Notes: generated by a model not told the origin, from the sequence alone. DNA of 64,000 bases from G965218495 sp965262785 (GCA_965262785.1 OZ253559.1:930001-994000); one strand, 5' to 3'; counted from the stretch's first letter, positions 26,144 through 36,081 are shown. Translations and numbers: made by a program.

Positions 26144-27250
26144 TTACTTGGTGTCATTCTGGCCTTGCGCAACCTGGGACTCAGTCGCTACAGCGACTGC
26201 ATCTCGCGGAGCGTTTTCATGGTCCTCCGCGACACCAGTATCTGGAGACGATACGAATCTAATTATACCTTCAAACAGCGCACCCGCGATCGCTTCCCGG
26301 AACTCATCGGACTCGAGTAGCGCTTCGTCATGCCGATAGTTGATGACAGAGATCTCGGTCAGGATCGACGGGATCGCGAGCGCTGCCGGGCCTTCCTCGA
26401 AGCGCCACCGGTCTGAAAGCACGGCAAACGGTCCGCCCTTGGTGCCCCAGTCTTCCACCGTCGGACTGAACTGCCGTACGGTCTCATATAACTCCGTCTG
26501 AACGGATTTCGCCAGGCGCTGCGACTCTTCCTGCTTTACGGTGTTTGCCAACTCGCGTACACTACTTCGCCAGTTCGCGATGGTATAGCCGGAGTTGACA
26601 TTTTCACGCCGGGCAAGACGCTCTGTGGTTTCCGAACCTCGCGGACTGAAATAGAACGTCTCAACGACCGACCTTGGCGAGGACACCAGGGCATTAACGT
26701 GGATTGAGATCAGTATGTCTGCGTTCTCTTCCACGGCGAATTTCACGCGTTCTTTGATGGTCATGCTGACGTCGGTGCGTCTGGTCAGACGTACCTGAAA
26801 GCCGTGCGCTGTCAGACGCCGCTCCAGGCGACGGGAGACATCAAGTGCAATGACCTTCTCCGTCAGTCCCGATGGCCCGACAGCGCCGGGGTCTCGCCCT
26901 CCATGGCCAGGGTCCAGAATGATCGTTCTGATGCCAAGGCCGAAAACGCTCGCCAGCGATACGTCAGCATCCGCTGACAGCTGCAGTCCCGGATCGTCCT
27001 CGGCTCCAAAGCGCTGCTCAATTTGCTCTTCCGTCGTTACGGGTGCCACCGGCTCCAGCTGGCTGGTGGAGGGCCCAATGCCGCCGAATATGGTGACCAC
27101 CAGTGCAGCCAGGAAGAAAATGCGGTTTCCCCATCCTGGCCCAAGGTCTTCCTTCGACCGGGTTCGCGATGATGACTTGGTGAGTCCGAGGTTGTCCTCG
27201 TACACACCGCGCAAAAGTGCCGCGTTGGCTTTGGGGCGTCTTGTTGGCAT
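26144..27250 (-). CDS. N-acetylmuramoyl-L-alanine amidase (Amidase_3), membrane anchored
   Basis: A 368-residue cell-wall amidase. A hydrophobic anchor at about residues 43-60 (FFLAALVVTIFGG) places the catalytic domain in the periplasm. The zinc motif LDPGHGGRDPGAVG starts near residue 112. Further motifs are ALDVSRRLERRL, ILISIHVNAL (second His) and an ILTEISVIN stretch with the catalytic Glu. It cleaves the amide between MurNAc and the stem peptide. The acidic tail after residue 340 is not conserved. It is 6 bases downstream of thyA on the same strand. Confidence 0.9.
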   Translation of the reverse strand: MPTRRPKANAALLRGVYEDNLGLTKSSSRTRSKEDLGPGWGNRIFFLAALVVTIFGGIGPSTSQLEPVAPVTTEEQIEQRFGAEDDPGLQLSADADVSLASVFGLGIRTIILDPGHGGRDPGAVGPSGLTEKVIALDVSRRLERRLTAHGFQVRLTRRTDVSMTIKERVKFAVEENADILISIHVNALVSSPRSVVETFYFSPRGSETTERLARRENVNSGYTIANWRSSVRELANTVKQEESQRLAKSVQTELYETVRQFSPTVEDWGTKGGPFAVLSDRWRFEEGPAALAIPSILTEISVINYRHDEALLESDEFREAIAGALFEGIIRFVSSPDTGVAEDHENAPRDAVAVATESQVAQGQNDTK

Positions 27251-27256
27251 CGCTCG

Positions 27257-28150
27257 CTAAACGGCTACTGGCGCCTTGATAGCTGGATGATGGCAATATT
27301 CATGCAACACAAAGTCTTCGAATTGGTATTCAAACATGGACGGAGCACGCCGGACGATTTCCAATCGCGGTAAAGCATACGGCGTACGGGTCAGCTGCTC
27401 CCTGATCTGAACCAGATGGTTCAGGTAGGCGTGTGCATCCCCAATTGTATAAACCAATTCCCCCACTTCAAGATCAACCTGCTGCGCCACCATGTGTGTG
27501 AGCAGCGCATACTGCGCGATGTTGAATGGTGCGCCCAGAAAGAGGTCATTGGATCGCACGTAAAGCTGACACGACAAGCGTCCGCCTGCCACGTAGAACT
27601 GGTAGAACATATGGCAGGGAGGAAGTGCCATCTCGGGCGTCTCCGGCGGGTTCCACGCACACACTATATGTCTTCGGCTGTAGGGGTTTGCGCACAGGCT
27701 CTCTATGACACGGGTTATCTGGTCAGCACCTTGAAAATCACGCCACTGCTTGCCATAAACGGGTCCAAGCACTCCGTGTTGGGCCGCAAACTCCTCCTCG
27801 TTGCGGACACGCGTCTCAAAATGTTTCATCCAAGCCATCCACTCCTTCGAGCCAGAGGACGGGACTGGATGCCCATTGCTCTCCAGGTACCGCCTAAGCG
27901 GCCAGGCGGTCCAGATGGAGATCTTCCGGTCTACCAGCCATTTGATGTTGGTATCGCCAGACAGGAACCAAAGCATCTCGCAGGCGAGCCCGCGAAACCA
28001 CACGCGCTTGGTAGTGCAAAGCGGGAAGCCTTCGGCAAGATCAAACCGCATCTGGTAGCCGAACACGCTAAGCGTGCCCGTCCCGGTCCGGTCTTCTCTA
28101 CGGACGCCCTTTTTCAGCACGGTGTGGAGCAACTCCAAGTACGGTCTCAT
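27257..28150 (-). CDS. thyA: Thymidylate synthase
   Basis: ThyA methylates dUMP to dTMP with methylenetetrahydrofolate. The 297-residue enzyme opens PYLELLHTVLKKG and has RTGTGTLSVFGYQMRFDL (folate/Arg site). The catalytic Cys is in LPPCHMFYQFYV, preceded by SRRHIVCAWNP. Substrate-binding motifs NDLFLGAPFNIAQYALL and GDAHAYLNHL follow. It is somewhat longer than the 264-residue E. coli enzyme, with the insert around residues 80-120. Divergent from a small ORF. Confidence 0.96.
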   Translation of the reverse strand: MRPYLELLHTVLKKGVRREDRTGTGTLSVFGYQMRFDLAEGFPLCTTKRVWFRGLACEMLWFLSGDTNIKWLVDRKISIWTAWPLRRYLESNGHPVPSSGSKEWMAWMKHFETRVRNEEEFAAQHGVLGPVYGKQWRDFQGADQITRVIESLCANPYSRRHIVCAWNPPETPEMALPPCHMFYQFYVAGGRLSCQLYVRSNDLFLGAPFNIAQYALLTHMVAQQVDLEVGELVYTIGDAHAYLNHLVQIREQLTRTPYALPRLEIVRRAPSMFEYQFEDFVLHEYCHHPAIKAPVAV

Positions 28151-28267
28151 TCGCTATGCGGAACGCCTGAGGACTCCCGTGGGTTCTTCGCGGCTAATAA
28201 CCATGCCATGCAGTCGAGGCATTCTATCACGGCTGCACCCTAGAGTAAAATATACTATTCGACGCTG

Positions 28268-28528
28268 ATGGATCCCAATCTGCACCAAAAGAAGGGCATT
28301 GAGCACCTGAACAAGGTTTTGCGGTACGCTCCGATGGTTGCCACGGACGGTAAGGCCACCATACACCTAACCCATGAGGACTGGCATGTTGTCGCCGACA
28401 CGCTCTTCCGAATGAATACGTCGCGGAAGGCGTTGCCGGAGGCAATTGTGGACTACCGCCTAGGGCCGCAGCACAGGAGCATCGAGCTTGTTACCACTGC
28501 GCTGGAAATCACGGTTGAGATGTTCTAG
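28268..28528 (+). CDS. Small hypothetical protein
   Basis: An 86-residue protein without recognised family. Its composition (mixed charge, no long bias) looks coding, and it occupies the gap between divergent thyA and the convergent TonB receptor, overlapping the receptor stop by 4 bases. No membrane segment or metal motif is seen. Confidence 0.5.
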   Translation: MDPNLHQKKGIEHLNKVLRYAPMVATDGKATIHLTHEDWHVVADTLFRMNTSRKALPEAIVDYRLGPQHRSIELVTTALEITVEMF

Positions 28529-30804
28529 AACAGGAGCCGGTACGTTAGCCGGATGTCGCGTCCTGGCAGTGGCACGATATCCTTCAAGAATGAAGTGTGC
28601 GGCCGGCCTATCACGTTGGTCAGGTTGCGACCCTGCAGCGAAATCACGTGGCCCGTGTTGCCGGGAAAAAGCTTGTACTGCGCCGACGCGCCCAAGTCCA
28701 TGTATCCGTCAGTGGACGTCTCGAACTGCGCAACACGTTTCTGGGCGCTTATAGACTTCATCGAAACGGCGAGCTTGAGCGCGCCCACCTCGTAGGACAG
28801 CTTGCCACCTATCCTCATGGGTGGAATGCGCGGCAGAGGCTCATCGCTGTCTGTCCGATGCGCGCGCGTATAGTCACTCCAAATGCGTACGGCCGCATGC
28901 TGGTTGCCAATGTGAAACAGCTCACCTTCGACCTCGACCTCAAAGCCAGTGAAGGATGCTTCACCTTGGGACACGCGAAACACGGCCTCCCCGTCCTCCC
29001 GCTCCTGCGTGTGGCGCAGGTAGATAAAGTCTGAGTACCGGTTCGAAAAGCCCGAAGCACTCGCTTCAAACCTTTCGTGGTGCACATGAACGGAGGCATC
29101 AAGGCTGAATGCCATTTCAACGTTCAGGTCTGCATTACCAATCTCAAAGGCCTGCGTTGCCACGTGATGGCCATTGGCATAGAGTTCGCCAGGGTGTGGA
29201 ATCTTGATGTTCCTGGCTGACCTAAGGGCCATGGTCAGCATTTCAGAGTACTGATAATTGACACCGACGCCTGCAGAAACGCCCGAGAACGTCCGCTCTC
29301 TGCCTATGTCGGGGGTGAGACTGGCACGCTCATAACGCAGGCCGCCTTCCAGACTGAAGGGCCCAGCGTCCAGTCTTTCCAGCAGGAAGGCGGCGAACCT
29401 GTTGCTTTCGGAGCCGGGCATAAACGCCTCGTGGCCAGCGAGCACCAGCATTCGCTGATCCATTTGCAGGCCCGCCACACCGTGAAAACCACTTGAAAGC
29501 GCATGATCAATTTCCAGCCGGCCCTCCACCACATCATTGTCAAAGGTGGTTCCCACGTCACCGTGTTCCAGCTCATCATGCGCGTAGTCACTAGACCCAA
29601 GACGGAAGCGCACGCCATGTAGAAACTCCCGGTCCGCGCGCCAGAGTCCTTCAAAATCGACGGAGACTTTTGCCATGTCAACACGGACACCTTCTTCTTC
29701 CTCCTCCTCTTCGTGTCCATTCCCATCGTCGTGATCGTCGTCGTGGTCTTCATGCCCCGGAAGTCCGTATTTGGTGCCATGCAGCGTAACTGCTGCACCA
29801 ACGAATCCCCAAGATTCAATGTAAGACAGTCCGCCAAAGCCACTATTCAGCGTAACGTTGCTGTTGACGATAGTGTTCTCATCGTGATCTTCATGCCCGT
29901 CAATACTGCCTGCGGGCACTTTGAATTCTTCCGTGGCCCGGGAGAGGCCCCCAAGGGTCCAGGCAATATTGCCACGGGTGCCACGAAGCTTCAGGGCACC
30001 TGTGCGCCCTAGCGAAACGGAGTTCAGACGACCTGTAAAGACGCCCGTGATGGGGCTGGTGGGCTTCTCGTTTGGTACGCGACCGTCCAGCACATTGATA
30101 ACGCCTCCAATCGCGTTACTTCCGTAAAGAAGCGTGGCCGGTCCCCGTATAAACTCAATGCGTTCCGCCAGTAGTGCCTCGACTGCCGGTGCGTGGTCCG
30201 GGCCGATATCTGATGCGTCTGCGTTGCTCAGTCCTTGTTGAAGAATGCTGACGCGGTTGCCGCCAACCCCGCGAATAACCGGTCGGCTTGACCCCGGACC
30301 AAAGTAAGTTGAATTGATGCCAACCTTGCCTTTGAGGCTTTCCCCCAAACTCGCTGCACTGGCATCTACGAGATCCTGGTAGGACAGTGCGTCGGCGGGA
30401 CGAACGGCTTCGGAACGCGTCATTTCTATGGGTCCAGCCGATACGACGACCTCGTCAAGACCGACATGCGCCAGCACCTCGAAGGTTACGTCTGTGGTTT
30501 GGCCGCTCTCAACGCTAACTTCGAGGATGCTGCGTCCCCATCGTGGACTCAGCGCCTCCAAGAGATGTGGTCCGCTCCGAAGATCGTTAAACTCAAAGGC
30601 GGCTGCCTCATCGACTGCAGTCAGAATTCCCTTAGCAACAAGGCGAACTTCTGCGTCGATGGCAAGGTCGCCGCTGGAATTGTATACGACGCCTTGAATT
30701 CGCCCGGTGTCCTGGGCCTGGGCGGCTGTCGATGCGGCAAAGAAAAGGCCAACGGCAACTGCGACTCGGCGGGCGCATTCGTAAAATCGGGTTCTGCTGT
30801 GCAT
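28525..30804 (-). CDS. TonB-dependent receptor, ZnuD-like, copy 1
   Basis: A 759-residue outer-membrane receptor. The signal peptide ends near AAQAQ. A carboxypeptidase-regulatory-like domain spans about 35-115, then a plug (GVGGNRVSILQQGLSNADAS region) and a barrel ending in a terminal Phe. The distinguishing feature is a loop after TLHGTKYGLPG: a His/Asp/Glu-rich stretch of roughly 25 residues, as in Neisseria ZnuD, which imports zinc. It follows the small His/Cys-rich gene by 36 bases, so the two are likely one operon, and it has a paralogue 1 kb away. The metal is inferred, not shown. Confidence 0.85.
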   Translation of the reverse strand: MHSRTRFYECARRVAVAVGLFFAASTAAQAQDTGRIQGVVYNSSGDLAIDAEVRLVAKGILTAVDEAAAFEFNDLRSGPHLLEALSPRWGRSILEVSVESGQTTDVTFEVLAHVGLDEVVVSAGPIEMTRSEAVRPADALSYQDLVDASAASLGESLKGKVGINSTYFGPGSSRPVIRGVGGNRVSILQQGLSNADASDIGPDHAPAVEALLAERIEFIRGPATLLYGSNAIGGVINVLDGRVPNEKPTSPITGVFTGRLNSVSLGRTGALKLRGTRGNIAWTLGGLSRATEEFKVPAGSIDGHEDHDENTIVNSNVTLNSGFGGLSYIESWGFVGAAVTLHGTKYGLPGHEDHDDDHDDGNGHEEEEEEEGVRVDMAKVSVDFEGLWRADREFLHGVRFRLGSSDYAHDELEHGDVGTTFDNDVVEGRLEIDHALSSGFHGVAGLQMDQRMLVLAGHEAFMPGSESNRFAAFLLERLDAGPFSLEGGLRYERASLTPDIGRERTFSGVSAGVGVNYQYSEMLTMALRSARNIKIPHPGELYANGHHVATQAFEIGNADLNVEMAFSLDASVHVHHERFEASASGFSNRYSDFIYLRHTQEREDGEAVFRVSQGEASFTGFEVEVEGELFHIGNQHAAVRIWSDYTRAHRTDSDEPLPRIPPMRIGGKLSYEVGALKLAVSMKSISAQKRVAQFETSTDGYMDLGASAQYKLFPGNTGHVISLQGRNLTNVIGRPHTSFLKDIVPLPGRDIRLTYRLLF

Positions 30805-30840
30805 TAAATCTATCCGGCTGGACCACCCGCCAGAGTAAAT

Positions 30841-31257
30841 CTATGCCGTGCTTAGCGCAAGAATACCCGGCGGCGGCCATGAATGGGCATGTTCAGAGTT
30901 TACGGTATTCGCCGCCGGAGGAGCCCGTATAGGCCGCTGCGTGAGAACCGAGTGTACCGCGGCTATGAGTGGCGCCGAGGCTATGCGCGTTTCGAAGGCC
31001 CAGATTTCGGTATTCCGGAGCCCAATCTGATATTCGTCCACGTCACGTCGGCAAAGCAGACAATCGTCCTCAGCTAGAAACTCAAAGTCAGGATGCCAGC
31101 CACTATGTGTGTGGTCGCAGTCGCCACTGTAGTGCGACGCCAAGCGGAGCCCGTGATGTACGAGGTGAACGGAGGGCGAAACTGTGCCTCCCACGAGGAA
31201 CGCCACGAGAAGAACCGTGGCTCTCTTACGGACTGTATGGACGAAAGCTAGTTGCAT
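30841..31257 (-). CDS. Small His/Cys-rich exported protein, copy 1
   Basis: A 138-residue protein of no named family. From ATG 31257 it has a hydrophobic signal or anchor (ATVLLVAFLVGGTV), then VHLVHHGLR, DCDHTHSGWHPDFEFL and a CLLCRRD motif, that is a dense group of potential metal ligands in residues 25-75, then a low-conservation tail. A paralogue lies at 34190-34609 with the same order of motifs. The longer open frame upstream is not conserved. Both copies sit directly upstream of a ZnuD-like receptor, so a role in periplasmic metal capture or sensing is inferred. Confidence 0.65.
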   Translation of the reverse strand: MQLAFVHTVRKRATVLLVAFLVGGTVSPSVHLVHHGLRLASHYSGDCDHTHSGWHPDFEFLAEDDCLLCRRDVDEYQIGLRNTEIWAFETRIASAPLIAAVHSVLTQRPIRAPPAANTVNSEHAHSWPPPGILALSTA

Positions 31258-31792
31258 TGACTTCTGATCAAAAGCTTCCAGAATCAAGTAGCAGGAAAAT
31301 GCCCATACCACAGGCAAACGGAATACAGGGCGCAAGTTCCATGTCTCGGCTGAATCACCTTTCCCATACTCCATGTGCTTTCACCGAATTGACAGCGGCA
31401 TGTTTCCGGCGAGGTGGTCGGTTGCAGACCGAAATTCCACATTATGGGGTGAACCTTCGGCAGAGCATGGGCGTCCACTGATCACTATGAGGGTCGGACT
31501 GCTGTGGGCGCCTGGCGCGCGGCCCGACTGAGGACGGAGGTTGCCCTGCGACCTGTCGTGTGAGGGCAGGCATTGAGCCCGCAAATAGCGTCTTGCGAAA
31601 TGCATCGACGGAACCAAGGGGCGCAAGGTCACAGCGCAACTGATCAATGGTGACCAGCATGCCGCCGTGTGGCCGACCATTTGCACAGCTGCATCTCATC
31701 AGACTCTGCCCGAGATGATCATTTAGCGATTCCGTGAGCAGCGGTACCCGGGCACGAGGTCTGTTTCCCCTGGGCTGCAACCCACTGATGTT
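31258..31792. other. Intergenic region upstream of cassette copy 1
   Basis: No supported gene. The stretch should contain the promoter of the small gene/receptor pair. No Zur-type palindrome is recognised by eye; short reverse ORFs here match nothing known. Confidence 0.4.
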
Positions 31793-34144
31793 CTAGAACA
31801 GAAGTCGGTATGTCAGCCGGATATCCCGCCCCGGCAGTGGAACGAGATCCTTCAGGAATGAAGTATGCGGCCGGGCAACGGCATTGGTCAGGTTGCGACC
31901 CTGCAGGGAAATCACGTGGCCCGTGACGGTTTGGAAGAACCGGTATTGAATGGCCGCGCCCAAGTCTATATAACTGTCGGTAGTTTCCTCGAATTGTGCG
32001 ACACGCTTTTGTGCGCTTACGGACTTGATTGAGGCGCTGAATTCCAACGAGCCGGTGTCAAAGGTCATTTCGCCACCGACTCTAAGTGGCGGGATCCGCG
32101 GCAGCGGCTCGTCATTGATGGACCGCTGCGCGCGCGTATAGTCACTCATGAGGCGCAAGGCCACATGGTGATAGCCCTCATGATACAACTCGAATTCGGC
32201 TTCTACCTCGAAACCTCTGAAGGAGGCCTCCCCCTGCGACACGCGATACACCGCCGCTCCGTCCTCTGTGTCCTGCGTGTGACGTAGATAGATGAAGTCT
32301 GAGTACTGGTTGGAGAAAACCGAAGCCGTGGCTTCAAACCGATCGTGATGCACATGGGCGGACAAGTCAACGCTTAAGGCCGTTTCGACGCCAAGGTCTT
32401 CGTCGCCGACCTCGAACGCTTGGGTAGCAACATGGAGGCCGTGGGCATAGAGTTCGCCCGGGTGCGGAAATTTGATGCTCCTAGCCACGCCAATCGACAC
32501 GGACACGTCATCGGTGTACTGATAGTTGACGCCTCCCCCAACAGAAACAGCGGAAAAGGTCCGATTTCTTCCCTGGTCCGGCGAGATGTTGGCACGCTCG
32601 TAGCGCAAGCCGCCTTCCAGTCCAAAGGCGCCCGTGTTCAGCCGCTCAAGCAGGAACAGGGATGCCCGGCTGGTTGAGGATCCGGGCATGAATGCCTCGT
32701 GGCCTGTCAGCGTCAGTGTTCGCCGGTCCAACTGCATGCCTACGACTCCGTTGAATCCAGCGGCAAGGACATGATCCATCTCCAGGCGGCCCTCAATCAA
32801 ATCATTTTCGAAGGTGGTTCCCACTTCACCGCCTTCTAACTCATCGTGCGCGTAGGCTGAGGAGCCAAGTCGAAAGCGCAGGCCTCGCAGAAAATCCCCG
32901 TGCGCGCGCCAGTGCCCTTCCAGGTCAACGGATATCTGCCCCATGTCGACGCGAACATCTTCATCTTGTTCTTCGTGACCATGACCCTCATCATCTTCTT
33001 CCTCCTCCTCTTCATGTTCGCCTTCTTCTTCGTGGTGCTCCCTGTGCCCCGGAAGCCCGTACTTAGTGCCGTGCAGCGTAATGGCTGCGCCGATGTAGCC
33101 CCAGGACTCAACATAGGACAGTCCTGCAGAGCCTCTGTTCAGCGAGACATTGCTGTTTGCGATTGAATTCACAACTTCATCCTGATCATTATCGTTGTCG
33201 TGACTATTGCCATTTTCATCGTCGTGGTCCTCTTCCTCTACGATGCTTCCCTTGGGTACTCTGAATTCTTCCGTTGCCCGTGTCAGGCCGCTAAGGGCCC
33301 AGGCAAGGTTACCACGGCCACCGCGCAGCTTGAGCGCACCCGTGCGACCCCGCGAAACGGAGCTGAGACGCCCTGTAAACGTGCCCGAAATGACGCTGGT
33401 GGACTCTTCGCTCGGAACGCGGCCATCGTACAGGTTAACCACGCCACCGATTGCGCTGCTGCCATAGAGCAGTGTGGCCGGACCGCGAATGATTTCGATG
33501 CGATCAGTCAAGAGTGCCTCAACTGCCGGGGCGTGGTCCGGGCTGATGTCCGACACATCCGCAACCGTGAGGCCCTGCTGCAAGACGCTTACCCTATTGC
33601 CCCCTACGCCGCGAATGATCGGCCGACTGGAGCCTGGCCCGAAATAGGTAGCTGTGATTCCGACCTTATTTCTTAGGGTTTCGCCCAAGCTCCCCTCGCT
33701 GGCCTCAACCAGGTCCTGATGCGACAGTGCGTCGGCAGGTTGAACGGCACCTGAACGCGTCACCGCCACCGGTCCTGCTGACACGACGACTTCTTCCAGA
33801 TCGACATGCACTACGACTTCAAGGGTGACCTCACTGGTCTGACCGTCTTTGACGGATACCTCCAGAATGCCACGCCCCCATCGTGGGCTGACTGCCTCCA
33901 GGATGTGCGCTCCATCAGGCAGATAGCTAAAAGAAAAGCTGGCTTCTTCGTCCACTTTGGTTAGGAGTCCCATCCCTACGACGCGGACCTCCGCATCCAG
34001 GGCCAGGTCACCGGCGGTGTTGTAGACAATGCCCTGAATATGCCCACCTTTCTGAGCCCAAGCGGTATTGGTACAGGCAGCGATTAGCGGAATGGCAAGC
34101 GCGACGCAAAAAAGTGCGCCGGTATATTGATTTTTGCAAAGCAT
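31793..34144 (-). CDS. TonB-dependent receptor, ZnuD-like, copy 2
   Basis: A 783-residue paralogue of the receptor at 28525-30804, with near-identical plug (FGPGSSRPIIRGVGGNRVS) and C-terminus (PHTSFLKDLVPLPGRDIRLT). It has two acidic His-rich insertions rather than one: HDDENGNSHDNDNDQD-type after residue 300 and a larger His/Glu run after KYGLPGH. The extra ligands could change metal affinity or selectivity. The signal peptide is less canonical but present at the N-terminus. It is 45 bases downstream of the second small His/Cys-rich gene. Confidence 0.85.
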   Translation of the reverse strand: MLCKNQYTGALFCVALAIPLIAACTNTAWAQKGGHIQGIVYNTAGDLALDAEVRVVGMGLLTKVDEEASFSFSYLPDGAHILEAVSPRWGRGILEVSVKDGQTSEVTLEVVVHVDLEEVVVSAGPVAVTRSGAVQPADALSHQDLVEASEGSLGETLRNKVGITATYFGPGSSRPIIRGVGGNRVSVLQQGLTVADVSDISPDHAPAVEALLTDRIEIIRGPATLLYGSSAIGGVVNLYDGRVPSEESTSVISGTFTGRLSSVSRGRTGALKLRGGRGNLAWALSGLTRATEEFRVPKGSIVEEEDHDDENGNSHDNDNDQDEVVNSIANSNVSLNRGSAGLSYVESWGYIGAAITLHGTKYGLPGHREHHEEEGEHEEEEEEDDEGHGHEEQDEDVRVDMGQISVDLEGHWRAHGDFLRGLRFRLGSSAYAHDELEGGEVGTTFENDLIEGRLEMDHVLAAGFNGVVGMQLDRRTLTLTGHEAFMPGSSTSRASLFLLERLNTGAFGLEGGLRYERANISPDQGRNRTFSAVSVGGGVNYQYTDDVSVSIGVARSIKFPHPGELYAHGLHVATQAFEVGDEDLGVETALSVDLSAHVHHDRFEATASVFSNQYSDFIYLRHTQDTEDGAAVYRVSQGEASFRGFEVEAEFELYHEGYHHVALRLMSDYTRAQRSINDEPLPRIPPLRVGGEMTFDTGSLEFSASIKSVSAQKRVAQFEETTDSYIDLGAAIQYRFFQTVTGHVISLQGRNLTNAVARPHTSFLKDLVPLPGRDIRLTYRLLF

Positions 34145-34189
34145 GATGTCTGTCTGTCTGCGCCGCTGCCAGAGGACATCAGTACTGCG

Positions 34190-34609
34190 CTAAGCGTACA
34201 GCAAAGTAGCGGGCGCCCCGGCGGCGGCCGTGAATTGGAGTCTCACTGTGTGTGCTGACATGACTACCGGGGGGCCGCGAATAGACTTCGGCGAATGACG
34301 GACGAGCGCCACTGTGCCGGCCGGCGCCTTTGAAGCGCCTGCTTCGCCATGGAAGACCGCTGTTGACGCCAGCATAACCTGTGAAACGTCCAGGTCGCGC
34401 TGGCAGAGAAGGCAGTCTTCCTCGTCTAGAAACTCAAAGTCCGGATGCCAACCACCGTGCGTGTGGTCGCAGTCGAGACCATAATGCGCCGCAAGTTGAT
34501 AACCGTGGTGGACGCGGTGCACGACCGGAAGCACGGTGCCGCCCAGCAGAAACGTCACCAGAAGGACGGCCGCACTCCTACAGACGGTATGGGTGTTTCC
34601 CAGACGCAC
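34190..34609 (-). CDS. Small His/Cys-rich exported protein, copy 2
   Basis: A 139-residue paralogue of the protein at 30841-31257. Aligned landmarks are the hydrophobic AAVLLVTFLLGGTV, VHRVHHG, DCDHTHGGWHPDFEFLDEEDC and CLLCQRD. The tail after residue 80 differs. It is the first gene of the receptor cassette, and conservation of the His/Cys core in both copies argues for function. Divergent from the Tm-1-like gene. Confidence 0.68.
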   Translation of the reverse strand: MRLGNTHTVCRSAAVLLVTFLLGGTVLPVVHRVHHGYQLAAHYGLDCDHTHGGWHPDFEFLDEEDCLLCQRDLDVSQVMLASTAVFHGEAGASKAPAGTVALVRHSPKSIRGPPVVMSAHTVRLQFTAAAGAPATLLYA

Positions 34610-34763
34610 GAATTTCAGATAAGGAGCTCAGATAAGGAGCAACAAGGCATGCGGATCCGATGGATCCCACTTGAAAAGTATTACGAATCGCATGAGACAG
34701 GTTCCGATTCGCTAGTGAAATTCTTCCGCGTGTCGAATAACTTACGAAGACAATCGACACGGA

Positions 34764-35975
34764 ATGGACCCAGCGATCTTACTGGTTGGCACGCTAGACA
34801 CCAAGGGGCGTGAGTTTGCCTTTGCACGCGAGCTGATAAATGCGCGTGGGATTCCCACGACCCTGATGGATGCCGGTGTGCTCGGCGCGCCCGGCGCGGA
34901 GCCGGACATCGGCGCGGAGGCCGTCGCCCGCTCGGGTGGAGGGAGCCTTGAGGTCCTCAGGGCAGGTGGCGACCGTGGCGCAGCGCTGGATGTCATGACA
35001 CGCGGCGCGTGTGCGCTGGCCGAAGAGCTGTACGGCCAACGGCGGCTCGCCGGGGTCCTGGGACTTGGAGGAAGCGGGGGCACGGCGATTGCTACCGCAG
35101 TCATGCGCGCGTTGCCGGTGGGCGTGCCCAAGGTCATGCTTTCCACCCTGGCATCCGGCGATGTGGGGCCGTATGTGGGGGCAATTGATATCGCGATGAT
35201 GCATTCGGTGGTGGACATCGCGGGTCTGAACAGGATTTCGCGACCCATAATCGCCAATGCGGTGGGGGCGGTCTGCGGAATGGTGGAGCAGGATGTGCCA
35301 GCGAGCATGGACAAGCCGCTGATAGCGGCGACGATGTTTGGCGTCACGACGCCATGCGTGATGCGCCTGCAGCAGGCGATGGCGGAGGAAGGCTACGAGC
35401 TTGTCGTTTTCCACGCGACCGGCACCGGCGGACGTGCCATGGAAGCCCTGATCGATAGCGGGTTCTTCGTCGCGGTGGCGGACGTCACGACCACTGAATG
35501 GTGCGATGAAGTGGTGGGCGGCGTGCTGAGTGCGGGCCCGGATCGTTTGGGGGCCGCCGCGAGGAGCGGCATCCCCCAGGTAGTGTCGTGTGGAGCGCTT
35601 GATATGGTGAACTTCCGCGGGCCGGACACCGTGCCAGTGCAGTTTCAGGCGCGCAACCTGTTCAAGCACAACGCCAACGTGACGCTCATGCGCACGAGTC
35701 CGGCGGAGTGCCAGGTGATAGGAGAGCGCATTGCCCGGCAGATCAGCCGCGCAAAAGGGCCGGTCAAGCTTCTGCTTCCGCTACAGGGCGTGAGCGCAAT
35801 TGACAAGGAGGGCAAGGCGTTTCATGACCCGGCGGCCGATGCGGCGCTCTTTGGTGCGCTGCGTAAGAATGTGGCGGCGAGCGTGGAAGTGGTGGCGCTC
35901 GACCTTCACATCAACGATGAGGCCTTTGCGCTTTCCCTTGCGGAACACCTATTGGCACTCTTGGCCGCAACCTGA
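34764..35975 (+). CDS. Tm-1-like (UPF0261) ATP-binding protein
   Basis: A 403-residue member of UPF0261, related to the plant Tm-1 resistance protein N-terminal domain. Signatures are LVGTLDTKGREFAFAREL, GLGGSGGTAIATAVMRALP, STLASGDVGPYVG, VFHATGTGGRAMEALI and DMVNFRGP. Catalytic function is unproven. In many genomes it neighbours a PEP-mutase-like TIM barrel; here a cupin gene follows instead. Confidence 0.88.
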   Translation: MDPAILLVGTLDTKGREFAFARELINARGIPTTLMDAGVLGAPGAEPDIGAEAVARSGGGSLEVLRAGGDRGAALDVMTRGACALAEELYGQRRLAGVLGLGGSGGTAIATAVMRALPVGVPKVMLSTLASGDVGPYVGAIDIAMMHSVVDIAGLNRISRPIIANAVGAVCGMVEQDVPASMDKPLIAATMFGVTTPCVMRLQQAMAEEGYELVVFHATGTGGRAMEALIDSGFFVAVADVTTTEWCDEVVGGVLSAGPDRLGAAARSGIPQVVSCGALDMVNFRGPDTVPVQFQARNLFKHNANVTLMRTSPAECQVIGERIARQISRAKGPVKLLLPLQGVSAIDKEGKAFHDPAADAALFGALRKNVAASVEVVALDLHINDEAFALSLAEHLLALLAAT

Positions 35976-36081
35976 ACTACGGAGGACATGGCGTGTCGCC
36001 TTTACACGGCGCCGCACTATATTGCGACAAGGAAGCACGGCCCTTTGGAGCGCCGACGCTTGCCTGCAAACGACAACAGGA

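Noticed and set aside
27416..28243. Forward open frame antisense to thyA
   Set aside because: thyA has complete catalytic motifs; the opposite frame reads as non-homologous residues.
34610..34763. Possible zinc-uptake-regulator palindrome between the divergent cassette and Tm-1-like genes
   Set aside because: AT-rich pieces around 34680-34740 do not form a convincing Zur-type palindrome by eye.
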